Assembly: GCF_000577615.1 (NCBI RefSeq)
Contig: NZ_CBXX010000001.1
Location: 124,001 to 188,000, forward strand
Source: Herbaspirillum sp. RV1423
Lineage (GTDB): Bacteria; Pseudomonadota; Gammaproteobacteria; Burkholderiales; Burkholderiaceae_D
Length of the DNA: 64,000 nt
Direction of reading: 5' to 3'
How positions within the stretch are numbered: the first letter of the stretch is position 1; the number at the start of each line of letters is the position of its first letter. Shown one piece after another: positions 27,091-37,022 of the stretch. Made by a program: the position numbers and the translations under genes. The notes under the pieces are model-generated. The model was not told the origin of the DNA. It saw only the letters and a program-made list of their open reading frames with translations, and searched no databases.

Positions 27091-27903
27091 TTATGAATGC
27101 GAAACCGGCGATACCGCTGCTAACAGGCCCAGGTAAATCGCCACTTCGCTGAATTGTTGGACGGCGCCGAGACAGTCCCCGGTATAGCCGCCGATACGAC
27201 GCCGGAATTTGCGCGCAAGAAAAAATGTGGCTGCTGCACCCAGCAGCAAGGCGAGCAGCAGCGCTTGCGGCGCCAGCCACTCCATCGCCAGGCAGACAAT
27301 CATCGGCAAAAGTGCCGTGACCGCGGCGATCACAAACTCCAATGCGCTCATCTGGCGCGCCAGCGGCTTGGCCTTGCCTTCTTCGCGCACGTAGTCCATG
27401 CGCCAGATCAATACAGCAGCAAGGCAACGCGACAAGGGATGTGCCACCAGCAAAGCCGGGATCATCTGCGCCGCCGGCAGCGACGCCAGACTGACGACTT
27501 TAACGGACAGCAATACTACGATGCCGATCACACCGTAAACGCCGACGCGTGAGTCACGCATGATCTCCAGCACCTGCGAGGGCTGCATGCCACCGCCGAA
27601 GCCGTCGCAGACATCGGCGAAACCGTCTTCATGGAAAGCGCCTGTCAGATATATTCCCGCCGCCGTCGACAGCAATATCGCCACGATCTGCGGAAAGCAC
27701 AGCGCCGCCAACCAGTACACGGCGGCGCATACCAGTGACACCACGATCCCGATCGCCGGAAAATAACGCGCCGCATGCTGTAGCCAGGCCGGATCGAAAC
27801 CTACCCAACGCGGTGCCGGCAAACGCGTAAAAAATTGCAGCGCCGTGAAAAACAACCGCAATTGATAACGCAGGCCAGAACGGCACATAGGCACGACGGA
27901 CAT
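27091..27903 (-). CDS. cobS: Adenosylcobinamide-GDP ribazoletransferase CobS
   Basis: 270 residues from the ATG at 27903, only one base after the cobT stop; the longer open frame overlaps cobT. Polytopic membrane protein with the motif FHEDGFADVCDGFGGG (acidic active site, about residue 90) and GYTGDCLGA near the C-terminus. It joins adenosylcobinamide-GDP and alpha-ribazole to give adenosylcobalamin at the inner membrane. Confidence 0.94.
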   Translation of the reverse strand: MSVVPMCRSGLRYQLRLFFTALQFFTRLPAPRWVGFDPAWLQHAARYFPAIGIVVSLVCAAVYWLAALCFPQIVAILLSTAAGIYLTGAFHEDGFADVCDGFGGGMQPSQVLEIMRDSRVGVYGVIGIVVLLSVKVVSLASLPAAQMIPALLVAHPLSRCLAAVLIWRMDYVREEGKAKPLARQMSALEFVIAAVTALLPMIVCLAMEWLAPQALLLALLLGAAATFFLARKFRRRIGGYTGDCLGAVQQFSEVAIYLGLLAAVSPVSHS

Positions 27904-27904
27904 G

Positions 27905-28939
27905 TCAGGCGCTCTTCTCGCTGACTTGCGCGGATGAAAACGTCGCCATCTGCGCCAGAAAATTGACGGCTGCATGCAACAAAGGCAACGCCAGCGCACT
28001 GCCGGTGCCTTCGCCCAGGCGCAGGTCAAGCTGCATTAGCGGACGTGCGTCCAGGTATTGCAGCATGCGGCGATGGCCATGCTCGTCGGAACAATGCGAG
28101 AACAGGCAATAGTCGAGAATGGCCGGTTGCAGTTTCGCTGCCGCCAGCAGCGCCGACGTGACGATAAAGCCGTCGATCAGCAGCACCATGCGGCGCTCGG
28201 CGGCCTTCAGCATGGCGCCGGCAATCATGGCGATTTCAAAACCGCCGAAGGTGCGTAGAATGTCCAACGGCGTGTCGACGCCCGCATGGCGTTGAACGGC
28301 TTGTTCGATCACGCGCTGCTTGTGGCGTATGCCCTCTGCCGCCAGACCGGTACCGGCGCCGACGCATTCGCCGACAGCAATGCCGGTGATCTTGTGCATG
28401 ATGGCCGCTGCCGCCGTAGTGTTGCCGATGCCCATCTCGCCGAAACCGATGACGTCGATATGCGTCGCTTCCACCAGATCCATGCCATATTGCAGCGCCT
28501 GCTCGCATTGCGCAACGCTCATAGCTGGTTCTTCCGCAAAATTGCGCGTGCCGGGGCCGAGCTTCCGGTCGATCAAGCCTGCACGTCCGCCGAAATCATG
28601 ATTCACACCGGCATCGACGATATGCAGTGCGCAATCGTTCTGGCGCGCGAAAACGTTGATGGCGGCGCCCTGCTGCAGGAAATTTTCCACCATCTGCCAG
28701 GTCACGCTTTGCGGGTAAGCGGAAATGTTTTCGGCGACGATGCCGTGGTCGGCGGCAAAAACGACGACGGCGGCGCGGTCGATGCGCGGCGCACGCGACT
28801 TCTGGATCAGCCCGATGCGATGCGCGACAAACTCCAGCACTCCCAAGCTGCCCTGCGGCTTGGTCTTGTTGTCGATCATGGCTTGCAAGGCCGACGCCAG
28901 GGCTTCGTCTTGTGTGGAAGATAATTGTGGAAGGCGCAT
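27905..28939 (-). CDS. cobT: Nicotinate-nucleotide--dimethylbenzimidazole phosphoribosyltransferase CobT
   Basis: 344 residues, start at 28939 where the family homology begins (RLPQLSSTQDEALASALQ); the longer open frame to 29137 has no support. Motifs TKPQGSLGVLE (substrate loop), VVVFAADHG, GFGEMGIGNTTAAAA and the C-terminal LGEGTGSALALPLL with the catalytic Glu are all intact. It activates the lower ligand base of cobalamin. First gene of a cobT-cobS-cobC group; no cobalamin riboswitch is visible upstream. Confidence 0.95.
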   Translation of the reverse strand: MRLPQLSSTQDEALASALQAMIDNKTKPQGSLGVLEFVAHRIGLIQKSRAPRIDRAAVVVFAADHGIVAENISAYPQSVTWQMVENFLQQGAAINVFARQNDCALHIVDAGVNHDFGGRAGLIDRKLGPGTRNFAEEPAMSVAQCEQALQYGMDLVEATHIDVIGFGEMGIGNTTAAAAIMHKITGIAVGECVGAGTGLAAEGIRHKQRVIEQAVQRHAGVDTPLDILRTFGGFEIAMIAGAMLKAAERRMVLLIDGFIVTSALLAAAKLQPAILDYCLFSHCSDEHGHRRMLQYLDARPLMQLDLRLGEGTGSALALPLLHAAVNFLAQMATFSSAQVSEKSA

Positions 28940-29376
28940 AGCGGGATCACAGTCCTGTGACCTGAAATAAGAGCAATGTAGAAAGGACGTCAGTATAAGA
29001 GATAGCGGCGTCCTGCGAACGAATGTGGGAAATCCCGAGCAATCTTTACATTCCGTTTCCGCGAAAGTCTGTGCCGGTAAAAACGATAACGCGCAAGTTA
29101 CGAAGTGCATTGGCGCCGGCAATCCGTCGCTGGTCACGGATGCGATCCGAATGATGGCGATACCGGCGTCGCCCCATTTCTTCTTCCGGTGCCATACAGT
29201 ACTGGATGGTCTTGCCCTTAAGAAAAATACGATAACCCGAACGCCCTGGATCAGCCGTCACGCCAATGGAGTTCGGATATTTCCTGAATCATCGTCGCCA
29301 GCCGCCGAAAAAATGCTGCACATCATTCAAGTGGAACGATATACGACGCTTCCCACGCGGTATCGCCTGGTGACGA
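28940..29376. other. Intergenic stretch upstream of cobT
   Basis: 437 bases. On the minus strand TATACT (at about 28993) could serve as -10 for cobT. A 71-residue minus-strand frame (29046-29261, with GYRIFLKGKTIQYCMAPEEE) has some protein character but no good ribosome site; I leave it as doubtful. I looked for, and did not find, the conserved boxes of a cobalamin riboswitch. Confidence 0.4.
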
Positions 29377-30327
29377 CTATCGCCCCAAGGCTTTGCTGAT
29401 GGCTGTCGTCAGGTCTTCAATCACGAACTTGGCGACATAGCCGTCAGCGCCGATATTCTTGACGTGGTCTTCGTTCGCGGAACCGGACAGGGAAGAATGG
29501 ATCACGACCGGAATGATCTTCATCCCGTCATCGCGCTTAATGTTGCGCGTCAATGTGAAACCATCCATTTCAGGCATCTCCAGATCAGTCAGTACCATGG
29601 CGATGCGATCGGTGATAGGTACGCCCTGCGCTTTGGTTTCCTTATGGATTTCCTGAATTTTTTCCCAGGCTTCCTTGCCGGTCTTGTGCATCAGGAAAGG
29701 CAAGCCCAGTGCTTTTAATCCGCTCTCGACGAGCGAGCGCGCCACCTTGGAATCGTCCGCCGCAATGATGACCGAGCCCGGCTTAAGTTTAATGTGCTCC
29801 ATCCCGGTCACCTCCATGTCGCGTTCGCTCGGCATGATTTCATGAAGGATCTGCTCGACGTCCAGCACCTGCGCCAGACGGCTGCTGCTCAAATCATCGT
29901 CGAGACGCGCAATGCTGGTGACGAAGTTACCGCCGGCCTTGGATTCGGCCGAGAGCACCTGACTCCATTCCAGCCGCACGATCTCATCGACGGATTCCAC
30001 GGCGAAGGCTTGTGTGCTGCGGGCATATTCTGTGACGAGCAGGATATTCAGGCCGGTTTTCGGCGTGCAGCCGACCACCGCCGGCAGGTCGATCACAGAA
30101 ATAATCTGTCCGCGGATATTGACCATGCCCAGTAAAGGAGATCTCGTGCCTGCAGCCTTGGTGATCTCCTGCATCGGCACGATTTCGCGAATCTTGAAGA
30201 CGTTGATGCCGAACAGTTCGGAGCGTACGCCATGCGGATCCGCGCCCAGGCGAAACAACAGCAATTCGAACTTGTTGGAACTGGTGAGATTCGTTCTCTC
30301 GTCGATCTCTTTTTGAAATGCATCCAT
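29377..30327 (-). CDS. cheV: Chemotaxis protein CheV (CheW-receiver fusion)
   Basis: 316 residues from the ATG at 30327 (GGGGGG upstream); the longer frame is unsupported. An N-terminal CheW-like coupling domain (about 15-165, FGINVFKIREIVPMQEI, GMVNIRGQIISVIDLP) is fused to a C-terminal receiver with ADDS at the acidic pocket, phospho-acceptor in VLTDLEMPEMDGF and HSS switch. CheV couples receptors to CheA and tunes adaptation. Not next to other che genes. Confidence 0.93.
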   Translation of the reverse strand: MDAFQKEIDERTNLTSSNKFELLLFRLGADPHGVRSELFGINVFKIREIVPMQEITKAAGTRSPLLGMVNIRGQIISVIDLPAVVGCTPKTGLNILLVTEYARSTQAFAVESVDEIVRLEWSQVLSAESKAGGNFVTSIARLDDDLSSSRLAQVLDVEQILHEIMPSERDMEVTGMEHIKLKPGSVIIAADDSKVARSLVESGLKALGLPFLMHKTGKEAWEKIQEIHKETKAQGVPITDRIAMVLTDLEMPEMDGFTLTRNIKRDDGMKIIPVVIHSSLSGSANEDHVKNIGADGYVAKFVIEDLTTAISKALGR

Positions 30328-30502
30328 TGCCACGCCCCCCTGATGATGAACAATGCCGGCCGACCGATATATCAATGTAGAGTGTAATTGCTGAAAAAAC
30401 AATTGAATCCAACAAAATGCGACATAAATCCGACGCTGGTTGCACAGCGGCGGTGCAGCGACGACGATGCTGTAAAAAGAAAAAATCCAGAGACGAAAAG
30501 AA

Positions 30503-30535
30503 AAAAGGAAGCTCATTTCTGAGCTTCCTTTTCAT
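30503..30535 (-). terminator. Terminator after the tRNA cluster
   Basis: Stem AAAGGAAGCTCA / TGAGCTTCCTTT with a TTTC loop; on the minus strand it is followed by a T-run. It closes the Gly-Cys-Gly tRNA group. Confidence 0.88.
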
Positions 30536-30538
30536 ATA

Positions 30539-30614
30539 TGGAGCGGGAGAAGAGTCTCGAACTCTCGACCTATACCTTGGCAAGGTATCGCTCTACCAAC
30601 TGAGCTACTCCCGC
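30539..30614 (-). tRNA. tRNA-Gly (GCC), copy 2
   Basis: 76 bases with encoded CCA. Acceptor GCGGGAG pairs with CTCCCGC; anticodon loop TTGCCAA gives GCC; T arm GAGTTCGAGACTC-like. Identical to the copy at 30834-30909. Confidence 0.97.
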
Positions 30615-30626
30615 ATGGAGTGTGTT

Positions 30627-30700
30627 TGGAGGCGGGGGTCGGGATCGAACCGGCGTAGACGGCTTTGCAGGCCGCTGCATAACCACTTTGCTACCCCGCC
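30627..30700 (-). tRNA. tRNA-Cys (GCA)
   Basis: 74 bases with encoded CCA. Acceptor GGCGGGG pairs with CCCCGCC; anticodon loop CTGCAAA gives GCA; T arm CCGGTTCGATCCCG. Lies between the two tRNA-Gly genes. Confidence 0.97.
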
Positions 30701-30799
30701 AGGGGACACTTGTAACTGCTGTCAATTGCGACCGTTTTATCAACCGGCTTCAAAAGAAAACTTTGAAGTTTTTTCGGCTGACGCCAACTCTCACAATGA

Positions 30800-30826
30800 A
30801 AAAAGGAAGCTGTTAAGGCTTCCTTT
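30800..30826 (-). terminator. Terminator-like hairpin between tRNA-Gly copy 1 and tRNA-Cys
   Basis: AAGGAAGC / GCTTCCTT around a 7-base loop, followed on the minus strand by TTTTTTC. Its stem shares AAGGAAGC and the T-run with the terminator at 30503, which suggests the tRNA-Gly plus terminator unit was duplicated. Confidence 0.75.
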
Positions 30827-30833
30827 AGTATTC

Positions 30834-30909
30834 TGGAGCGGGAGAAGAGTCTCGAACTCTCGACCTATACCTTGGCAAGGTATCGCTCTACCAACTGAGC
30901 TACTCCCGC
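30834..30909 (-). tRNA. tRNA-Gly (GCC), copy 1
   Basis: 76 bases, same sequence as the copy at 30539-30614: acceptor GCGGGAG / CTCCCGC, anticodon GCC, encoded CCA. It follows pgsA by about 40 bases on the same strand. Confidence 0.97.
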
Positions 30910-30950
30910 ATCAACAACAGAACGCTATTATAGGGTCTCCATAGAGGAAG

Positions 30951-31541
30951 TCAAGCGTTGCTTTTATTTTCTTGCACTTTTTTTATGAGTGGCCATGCCT
31001 TGCGCAGATAGTACAGCATCGACCACACCGTCAGCACCGCAGCAATCAGCAAGAGCCAGTGCCCCCACGCGCGCGTGTCGATGACCCCGAACAGATCCGC
31101 GTAAAACAATAACATTGGAATGGCGATCATCTGTGCCGTGGTCTTGATTTTCCCTAGCGAGCTGACCGCCACCGATTTGGACGCGCCGATCTGCGCCATC
31201 CATTCGCGCAGCGCGGAAATCGCGATTTCGCGACCGATGATGATGAATGCTATGATCGGATGTACGCGGCCCAGGTGCACCAGCACCAGCAGCGCGCCTG
31301 TCACCATAAGTTTGTCGGCGACCGGATCGAGGAAGGCGCCGAACGCCGAGGTCTGGTTCCAGCGCCGCGCGAGGAAACCGTCGAACCAGTCGGTGGCGGC
31401 GGCGACGATAAACACCGCCGTCGAAGCGATTCCTTGCTCGAAGCGCGAAAAACCCAGCTCCGGAACGTAAAACACGCCGACCACCAGCGGAATCAGGGCG
31501 ACACGCAACCAAGTGAGCAAAATGGGGAAATTGAATGGCAT
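30951..31541 (-). CDS. pgsA: CDP-diacylglycerol--glycerol-3-phosphate 3-phosphatidyltransferase
   Basis: 196 residues, polytopic membrane enzyme. The CDP-alcohol phosphotransferase motif is complete: D51, D54-G, A58-R59, G68, D72 and D76 (TDWFDGFLARR then GAFLDPVADK). It makes phosphatidylglycerol phosphate, the first committed step to phosphatidylglycerol and cardiolipin. Encoded after uvrC, the usual order in proteobacteria. Confidence 0.96.
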   Translation of the reverse strand: MPFNFPILLTWLRVALIPLVVGVFYVPELGFSRFEQGIASTAVFIVAAATDWFDGFLARRWNQTSAFGAFLDPVADKLMVTGALLVLVHLGRVHPIIAFIIIGREIAISALREWMAQIGASKSVAVSSLGKIKTTAQMIAIPMLLFYADLFGVIDTRAWGHWLLLIAAVLTVWSMLYYLRKAWPLIKKVQENKSNA

Positions 31542-31680
31542 ACGTTTATTTATATTGTCTTCGACTGCTACTCGGATTGAAATTTACCGAGATAGTATCA
31601 GAGCCGCTTGATAAAACCTGTTACAGCAAGAAATGGATTGCTCACCTGCACATGCAGGCAATAAGGAAGAAATCAATGCG

Positions 31681-33537
31681 TCAATGCAATTGGCGATAAA
31701 TCTCTTCAGCCAGCGTATGCGAAATACCCTCAACTGAAGCCAGTTCATCGATGCTTGCATCGGCCACGCCGCGCAATCCACCAAAGCGCGCCAACAGCTT
31801 TTGCCGGCGTTTGGCGCCGATGCCCTCGATTTCTTCCAGGCGCGACGTCTGCCGCGCTTTGGCGCGTTTGGCGCGCATGCCGGTGATGGCGAAGCGATGC
31901 GCTTCGTCGCGGATCTGCGCAATCAGCATCAGCGCGGCGGATTCCTTGCCCAGCTCCTGCGGCGCGCGACCGTCGACGAAGACCAGCGTCTCAAGGCCGA
32001 CCCTGCGCCCCTCCCCTTTGGCGACGCCGACGATCAGGCTGATGTCGAGGCCAAGTTCGGTGAACACCTGGCGCGCCATTTCCACCTGGCCCTTGCCGCC
32101 GTCAATGAGTACGATATCGGGCATCGCACCTTCGCCGTTGGCGACTTTCTCGTAACGGCGCATCAGCACCTGGCGCATTGCAGCGTAGTCGTCGCCGGGT
32201 GTAATGTCGTTAATGTTGTAGCGGCGGTATTCGCCGTTCTGCATGGCGTGATGGTGAAACACCACGCACGAAGCCTGGGTCGCCTCGCCTTGCGTGTGAC
32301 TGATGTCGAAGCATTCCACGCGCAGAGTTTCGATGTCTTCCACCTCGGTGCCAAGCGCATCGACCAGCGCGCGCGTGCGCGCCTGCTGCGAACCCTGCTC
32401 CGACAACAGCCGCGCCAATGCGATCTCGCCGCCCTTGTGCGCCATCTCCAACCACTGGCGGCGCTGGCCTTGCGGCTGGAAACTCAACGTAATGCGATGG
32501 CCGCATTGCTCCATCAGCGCCAGCATCAGGGCGGGATCGTCGAATTCGGTGTTGACGATCAGGTTGCCGGGAATGAACTTGTCGATATAGTGCTGTGCCA
32601 GGAAGGCTTTCAGCACCACTGATTCGAGCGACTCCTCGCCTTCGGCGATGGCGCCATCGACATGCGTCGGAAAATATGCACGGTCGCCGAGATGGCGTCC
32701 GCCGCGCACCATCGCCAGATTCACGCAGGCGCGGCCGCCCTGCACGATCACCGCGATGATGTCGATGTCGGCGTCGCCGCCGGTCTCCATGGTCTGCTGG
32801 TGCAGCACGCTCGACAGCGAGGTGATCTGATTGCGTACGGCAGCGGCCTGCTCGAACTTGAGTTCGCCGGCGTAGGCATGCATTTTCTTTTCCAGCGCAT
32901 CGAGCACTTCACTCTGCCTGCCGCGCAGGAATTTCGAGGCATTCTCGACGTCGAGCGCGTAGTCTTCAGTACTGATCAGTTTCACGCATGGACCGCTGCA
33001 ACGATGAATCTGGTGCAGCAGACAAGGCCGCGTGCGGTTGGAAAAAACCGTGTCTTCGCAAGTACGCAGCAGGAACACTTTCTGCAGGATCTGGATCGAC
33101 TCCTTGACCGCCCAGGCATTGGGGAACGGACCGAAGTACTGGTTCTTCTTGTCCACCGCGCCGCGGTAATAGGCCATGCGCGGATAGGTGTGACCGGTGA
33201 TCTTCAGGTACGGATAGGACTTGTCGTCGCGGAACAGGATGTTGAAGCGCGGCCGCAACGTCTTGATCAGATTGTTTTCCAGCAGCAGCGCCTCGGCTTC
33301 GCTGCGCGTGACCGTGGTCTCCAGCCGCGCGATCCGTTCGACCATCATGGCGATGCGCGGGCTGGTCAGTGTCTTCTGGAAATAGCTCGACACGCGTTTC
33401 TTCAGGTCGCGCGCCTTGCCGACATAGAGCACATTGTCCTCGGCATCGAAATAGCGATACACGCCCGGCAAGTGCGGCAGCTTGGCGACCGTCTCAAGGA
33501 CGATCTCGCGCGGATCGAATGGCAAGGTATCGGACAT
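31681..33537 (-). CDS. uvrC: Excinuclease ABC subunit C
   Basis: 618 residues, normal length. GIY-YIG nuclease at the N-terminus ([20 protein letters not shown], 23-42), a UVR motif (about 205-240), the RNase H-like 5' nuclease domain with [10 protein letters not shown] and VLIDGGKGQ, and tandem helix-hairpin-helix repeats at the C-terminus ([25 protein letters not shown]). It makes both incisions around DNA lesions with UvrB. Confidence 0.97.
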   Translation of the reverse strand: MSDTLPFDPREIVLETVAKLPHLPGVYRYFDAEDNVLYVGKARDLKKRVSSYFQKTLTSPRIAMMVERIARLETTVTRSEAEALLLENNLIKTLRPRFNILFRDDKSYPYLKITGHTYPRMAYYRGAVDKKNQYFGPFPNAWAVKESIQILQKVFLLRTCEDTVFSNRTRPCLLHQIHRCSGPCVKLISTEDYALDVENASKFLRGRQSEVLDALEKKMHAYAGELKFEQAAAVRNQITSLSSVLHQQTMETGGDADIDIIAVIVQGGRACVNLAMVRGGRHLGDRAYFPTHVDGAIAEGEESLESVVLKAFLAQHYIDKFIPGNLIVNTEFDDPALMLALMEQCGHRITLSFQPQGQRRQWLEMAHKGGEIALARLLSEQGSQQARTRALVDALGTEVEDIETLRVECFDISHTQGEATQASCVVFHHHAMQNGEYRRYNINDITPGDDYAAMRQVLMRRYEKVANGEGAMPDIVLIDGGKGQVEMARQVFTELGLDISLIVGVAKGEGRRVGLETLVFVDGRAPQELGKESAALMLIAQIRDEAHRFAITGMRAKRAKARQTSRLEEIEGIGAKRRQKLLARFGGLRGVADASIDELASVEGISHTLAEEIYRQLH

Positions 33538-33558
33538 GCTGATGAATGCGATGAAAAA

Positions 33559-34599
33559 TTAAACCAGCACCTGCAACAGCTTTTTCGCCGCCAGGAAACG
33601 CTCGTCCCGTTGCAAGGCGTCCCAGTCCGGGGCCTCGGTTTGCGGCACCAAGGCGGCGATACGTGCCGCCGATGCCGGCGAAACGATAGTCTTCAGGCCG
33701 TTCAGCAACTGGTCGGCCTTGTCCGGAGAATTGCAGATCAGCACCATGTCGCAACCGGCCCGCAACGCCGCTTGTGCGCCATCAAGCGCGCCGCCGGCGA
33801 CGCTGGCGCCGTGCATGCTGAGGTCGTCGCTGAAGATCACGCCCTGAAAACCAATGCCCTTGCGCAGAATACCCAGCCATTTCTTCGAGAAACCGGCTGG
33901 ATGCTTGTCCACCTTAGGATAGATCACATGCGCCGGCATTACGGCGGTCAAGCTCATGCCGAGCCAGTCGTAGGGTGCGGCGTCGTCGCCGAGAATGTCT
34001 TTCAGCGGACGTTCATCGACGGGCAAATCGACATGGGAATCCGCCGTGACGTAACCGTGGCCGGGGAAATGCTTGCCGCAATTGGCCATGCCGGCCAGCG
34101 CCAGTCCATGGTTGAGGCTTTTCGCCAGCAATGTGACAACGCGAGGATCACGATGAAAGGAGCGGCTCCCGATCACGGCCGAACCGCCGAAATCCAGATC
34201 CAGCACCGGCGTGAATGACAGATCGACGCCACAGGCGCGCAGTTCCGACGCCAGGACATAGCCGACCGCGGTTGCCAGCTTGGTTGCCTGCAACACGTCG
34301 CGATCCCACAACTCGCCCAGCGTGCGCATGGCCGGCAAATGCGTGAAACCGTCAGTCTTGAAACGCTGCACGCGCCCGCCCTCATGATCGACGGCAATCA
34401 GCACGCCTGGGCGCGCGGAATGGATCGCCTGCGTCAAGGCCGCCAATTGCTTGCGGTTTTCATAATTGCGTGCGAACAGGATCACGCCGCCGGTCAGCGG
34501 ATGCCGGATGCGACGGATATCTTCCGGCGTCAACGTCGTGCCGACCACGTCGAGCATGACGGGACCCAGTGATTGCCGTACCTGACCTGCTGCCTTCAT
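33559..34599 (-). CDS. nagZ: Beta-N-acetylhexosaminidase NagZ
   Basis: 346 residues, glycoside hydrolase family 3. Motifs [29 protein letters not shown] (about 173, with the catalytic His) and [10 protein letters not shown] (nucleophile Asp near 254). It removes N-acetylglucosamine from anhydromuropeptides during wall recycling, a step that also makes the signal for AmpC induction in many bacteria. Its start overlaps the acpS stop by 4 bases. Confidence 0.95.
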   Translation of the reverse strand: MKAAGQVRQSLGPVMLDVVGTTLTPEDIRRIRHPLTGGVILFARNYENRKQLAALTQAIHSARPGVLIAVDHEGGRVQRFKTDGFTHLPAMRTLGELWDRDVLQATKLATAVGYVLASELRACGVDLSFTPVLDLDFGGSAVIGSRSFHRDPRVVTLLAKSLNHGLALAGMANCGKHFPGHGYVTADSHVDLPVDERPLKDILGDDAAPYDWLGMSLTAVMPAHVIYPKVDKHPAGFSKKWLGILRKGIGFQGVIFSDDLSMHGASVAGGALDGAQAALRAGCDMVLICNSPDKADQLLNGLKTIVSPASAARIAALVPQTEAPDWDALQRDERFLAAKKLLQVLV

Positions 34600-34988
34600 G
34601 TTTTCTCCGCAATGACAAATGCGACCGCATACTCCGCTTCATCGGTAATCGAAACTTGCGCGGTCAGTCCGTTTGCTTCCATCCAGGTTTTCAGTTTACC
34701 GCTGCACACCACGATCGGCTTGCCGCTGGGTGCGTTCAAAGTCTGCATGGCACGCCACGTCATCGGCATGTGCATGCCCATGCCGATCGCCTTGGAAAAT
34801 GCTTCCTTGGCGGCAAAGCGCGTCGCCAGGAAACGAATGCCGCGCGCTTCAACCTTGGCCTTGCGGCTAAGATATTTGGCCATCTCTTCCGGGCCGAGGA
34901 TCTTTGCAGCAAAGCGGTCGCCGTGCCGCTCCAGAGCAGCTTTGACGCGTGAAATCTGCAGGATGTCGGTACCGATGCCGTAGATCAT
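34596..34988 (-). CDS. acpS: Holo-[acyl-carrier-protein] synthase
   Basis: 130 residues from the ATG at 34988; a TTG two codons earlier overlaps the pdxJ stop and is less likely. Motifs [11 protein letters not shown] (magnesium site Asp) and [13 protein letters not shown] (Glu and Lys of the phosphopantetheinyl transferase site). It attaches phosphopantetheine to apo-ACP, so it activates the AcpP encoded at 49.3 kb. Sits between pdxJ and nagZ in one operon. Confidence 0.95.
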   Translation of the reverse strand: MIYGIGTDILQISRVKAALERHGDRFAAKILGPEEMAKYLSRKAKVEARGIRFLATRFAAKEAFSKAIGMGMHMPMTWRAMQTLNAPSGKPIVVCSGKLKTWMEANGLTAQVSITDEAEYAVAFVIAEKT

Positions 34989-34990
34989 TA

Positions 34991-35761
34991 TCAAGCTTTT
35001 CCGGCGGCGCCAAGGCGCGCCTTGAGCATGATCGCTTTCATGTCGCTGACGGCCTTGCGCCAGCCCACGAAAACAGCCTGCGCCACAACGGCATGGCCGA
35101 TGTTGAGTTCCGCGATGTCCGGAATTGCCGCAATGGCCTGGACGTTGGTGTAATGCAAGCCGTGACCGGCATTGACTTTCAAGCCGTGGCGCATGCCTTC
35201 GAGTACGCTGGCCTTGACGCGTTCCAGTTCCTTTTCCTGTTCGGCCTGGTCGTGCGCTTCGGCGTAACGGCCAGTGTGCAGTTCGATCACCGGCGCGCCG
35301 GTTTCGGCGGCAGCTTTGATTTGTTCGTCATCGGGATCGATGAACAGGCTGACGCGGATGCCTTCTGCCTGCAATTGCCTCACTGCCGCCTGTACCTGCG
35401 CAAAATGCGCGACGACATCGAGGCCGCCTTCGGTGGTGATCTCAGTGCGTTTTTCCGGCACCAGGCAGGAATCATCCGGCTTGATGCGGCAAGAGAAATC
35501 GATCATCTCGCTGGTCACCGCAGCTTCCAGATTCATACGCGTACGCAGCAGCGGACGGATCGCTTCGACGTCGGCGTCGCGGATATGCCGGCGGTCCTCG
35601 CGCAAATGCAGCGTGATGGCGTCGGCACCGGCCTCCTCCGCCTGCAAGGCAGCCTGGATCGGATCCGGATAGGTGGTGCCGCGCGCGTTGCGCAGGGTGG
35701 CGATGTGATCGATATTGATGCCAAGCTCTATGGCGGGGCCGATTGGGTTCAGGAAGCTCAT
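34991..35761 (-). CDS. pdxJ: Pyridoxine 5'-phosphate synthase
   Basis: 256 residues. N-terminal [23 protein letters not shown], then the TIM-barrel motifs [25 protein letters not shown] and GHGLHYTNV. It condenses 3-amino-2-oxopropyl phosphate with deoxyxylulose phosphate to pyridoxine phosphate. pdxJ-acpS is a widely conserved pair; here benE, not recO, is immediately upstream. Confidence 0.96.
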   Translation of the reverse strand: MSFLNPIGPAIELGINIDHIATLRNARGTTYPDPIQAALQAEEAGADAITLHLREDRRHIRDADVEAIRPLLRTRMNLEAAVTSEMIDFSCRIKPDDSCLVPEKRTEITTEGGLDVVAHFAQVQAAVRQLQAEGIRVSLFIDPDDEQIKAAAETGAPVIELHTGRYAEAHDQAEQEKELERVKASVLEGMRHGLKVNAGHGLHYTNVQAIAAIPDIAELNIGHAVVAQAVFVGWRKAVSDMKAIMLKARLGAAGKA

Positions 35762-35765
35762 GGAA

Positions 35766-37007
35766 TTATCGCGATGCGCTATGGGTTGATTGGGTGGACG
35801 GTGCCGGCGCGTCCTTGGAGTCGTTTATGTCAGCTATCGCAGCCGCCGGCTTCCACCGCCAGTGGAACACCAGCATTGTCAGACCGCCCGCCACCAGCCC
35901 CCAGAAGGCGGTGCCGATACCGAACAAGGACACGCCTGACGCCGTCACCAGGAAAGTAATCAATGCTGCCTCGCGCTGCTTCTCGTTCGACATGGCAACC
36001 GTCAGGCCGTTGGCGATGGTGCCGAACAACGCCAGGCCGGCGATCGCCATGATCAACGCTTTAGGGAAAGCCGTAAACAAAGCCACCACCGTGGCGCCGA
36101 ACACGCCGGCGATCAGATAGAACACGCCGGCTGCAACGCTGGCCATGTAACGTTTGGACGGGTCTTCATGGGCCTCCTTGCCCATGCAGATCGCAGCAGT
36201 GATGGCAGCCAGGCAAATCGAAAAGCAACCGAACGGCGCCAGTATCAACGTGGTCACGCCGGTCCAGGTCATCAGCGGTGAGATCGGCGTGTGATAGCCG
36301 GAAGCGCGCATGATCGCCACGCCCGGTGCATTCTGCGACGCCATCGTGACGACGAATAAGGGAATGCCGATGCCCAGCAGGCTGGTCAGCGTGAACTCGG
36401 GCATCACGAATTCCGGCGCCGCCAAAGCAACGTGGAAAGTGTCGAACTTCAACAAACCCTGCGTAGCGGCGAAGGCGGTTCCGAGGACCAGAACAAGAAT
36501 GATGGCGTAACGCGGTAACAATCGCTTGCCGATCAGGTAGACAGCGAACATCAGCAGCACCAGACCGAACTCGAGCTTCATGGCGACAAACACATCCATG
36601 CCGAAACGCACCAGAATGCCTGCGAGCATGGCGGCGGCAATCGAAATCGGAATGCGGTTCATTATTCGCGCAAACAATCCGGTAACGCCGCAGATCGTCA
36701 CCAGCGCGGCGGAAAACATGAACACGCCGATTGCCTGCGACATACTCAAGCCAGCGAGACCGGTGATCAGCAAGGCGGCGCCCGGCGTCGACCAGGCGGT
36801 CACGACGGGCGTACGGTAGTACAGGGACAAACCGATGCAGGTCACACCCATGCCCAGGCCAAGCGAGAATATCCAGGAGCTAATTTGGCCTGGCGTGGCG
36901 CCTGCTGCTGCGGCGGCCTGAAAAATGATGGCTGCGGAACTGGTAAAACCGATCAGGACGGCAACGAAGCCCGCCGCTACGCCAGACAAGGAAAAGTCTT
37001 TGAGCAC
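35766..37007 (-). CDS. benE: BenE family benzoate/H+ symporter
   Basis: 413 residues with about 12 hydrophobic segments and BenE-family segments ([18 protein letters not shown] near the start, [60 protein letters not shown]). BenE takes up benzoate, but no benzoate catabolic gene (benABCD, catABC) is near, so the substrate here is open. It is inserted between recO (15-base gap) and pdxJ (4-base gap), replacing a normally direct neighbourhood while keeping operon spacing. Confidence 0.9.
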   Translation of the reverse strand: MLKDFSLSGVAAGFVAVLIGFTSSAAIIFQAAAAAGATPGQISSWIFSLGLGMGVTCIGLSLYYRTPVVTAWSTPGAALLITGLAGLSMSQAIGVFMFSAALVTICGVTGLFARIMNRIPISIAAAMLAGILVRFGMDVFVAMKLEFGLVLLMFAVYLIGKRLLPRYAIILVLVLGTAFAATQGLLKFDTFHVALAAPEFVMPEFTLTSLLGIGIPLFVVTMASQNAPGVAIMRASGYHTPISPLMTWTGVTTLILAPFGCFSICLAAITAAICMGKEAHEDPSKRYMASVAAGVFYLIAGVFGATVVALFTAFPKALIMAIAGLALFGTIANGLTVAMSNEKQREAALITFLVTASGVSLFGIGTAFWGLVAGGLTMLVFHWRWKPAAAIADINDSKDAPAPSTQSTHSASR

Positions 37008-37022
37008 CTTGAACTCCTGAAC

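Noticed and set aside
29046-29261. 71-residue minus-strand frame between cobT and cheV
   Set aside because: Some protein-like segments but no ribosome site or recognised family; kept only as a doubtful remark.
28940-29376. Possible cobalamin riboswitch before cobT
   Set aside because: None of the conserved boxes of the cobalamin aptamer could be found on either strand.
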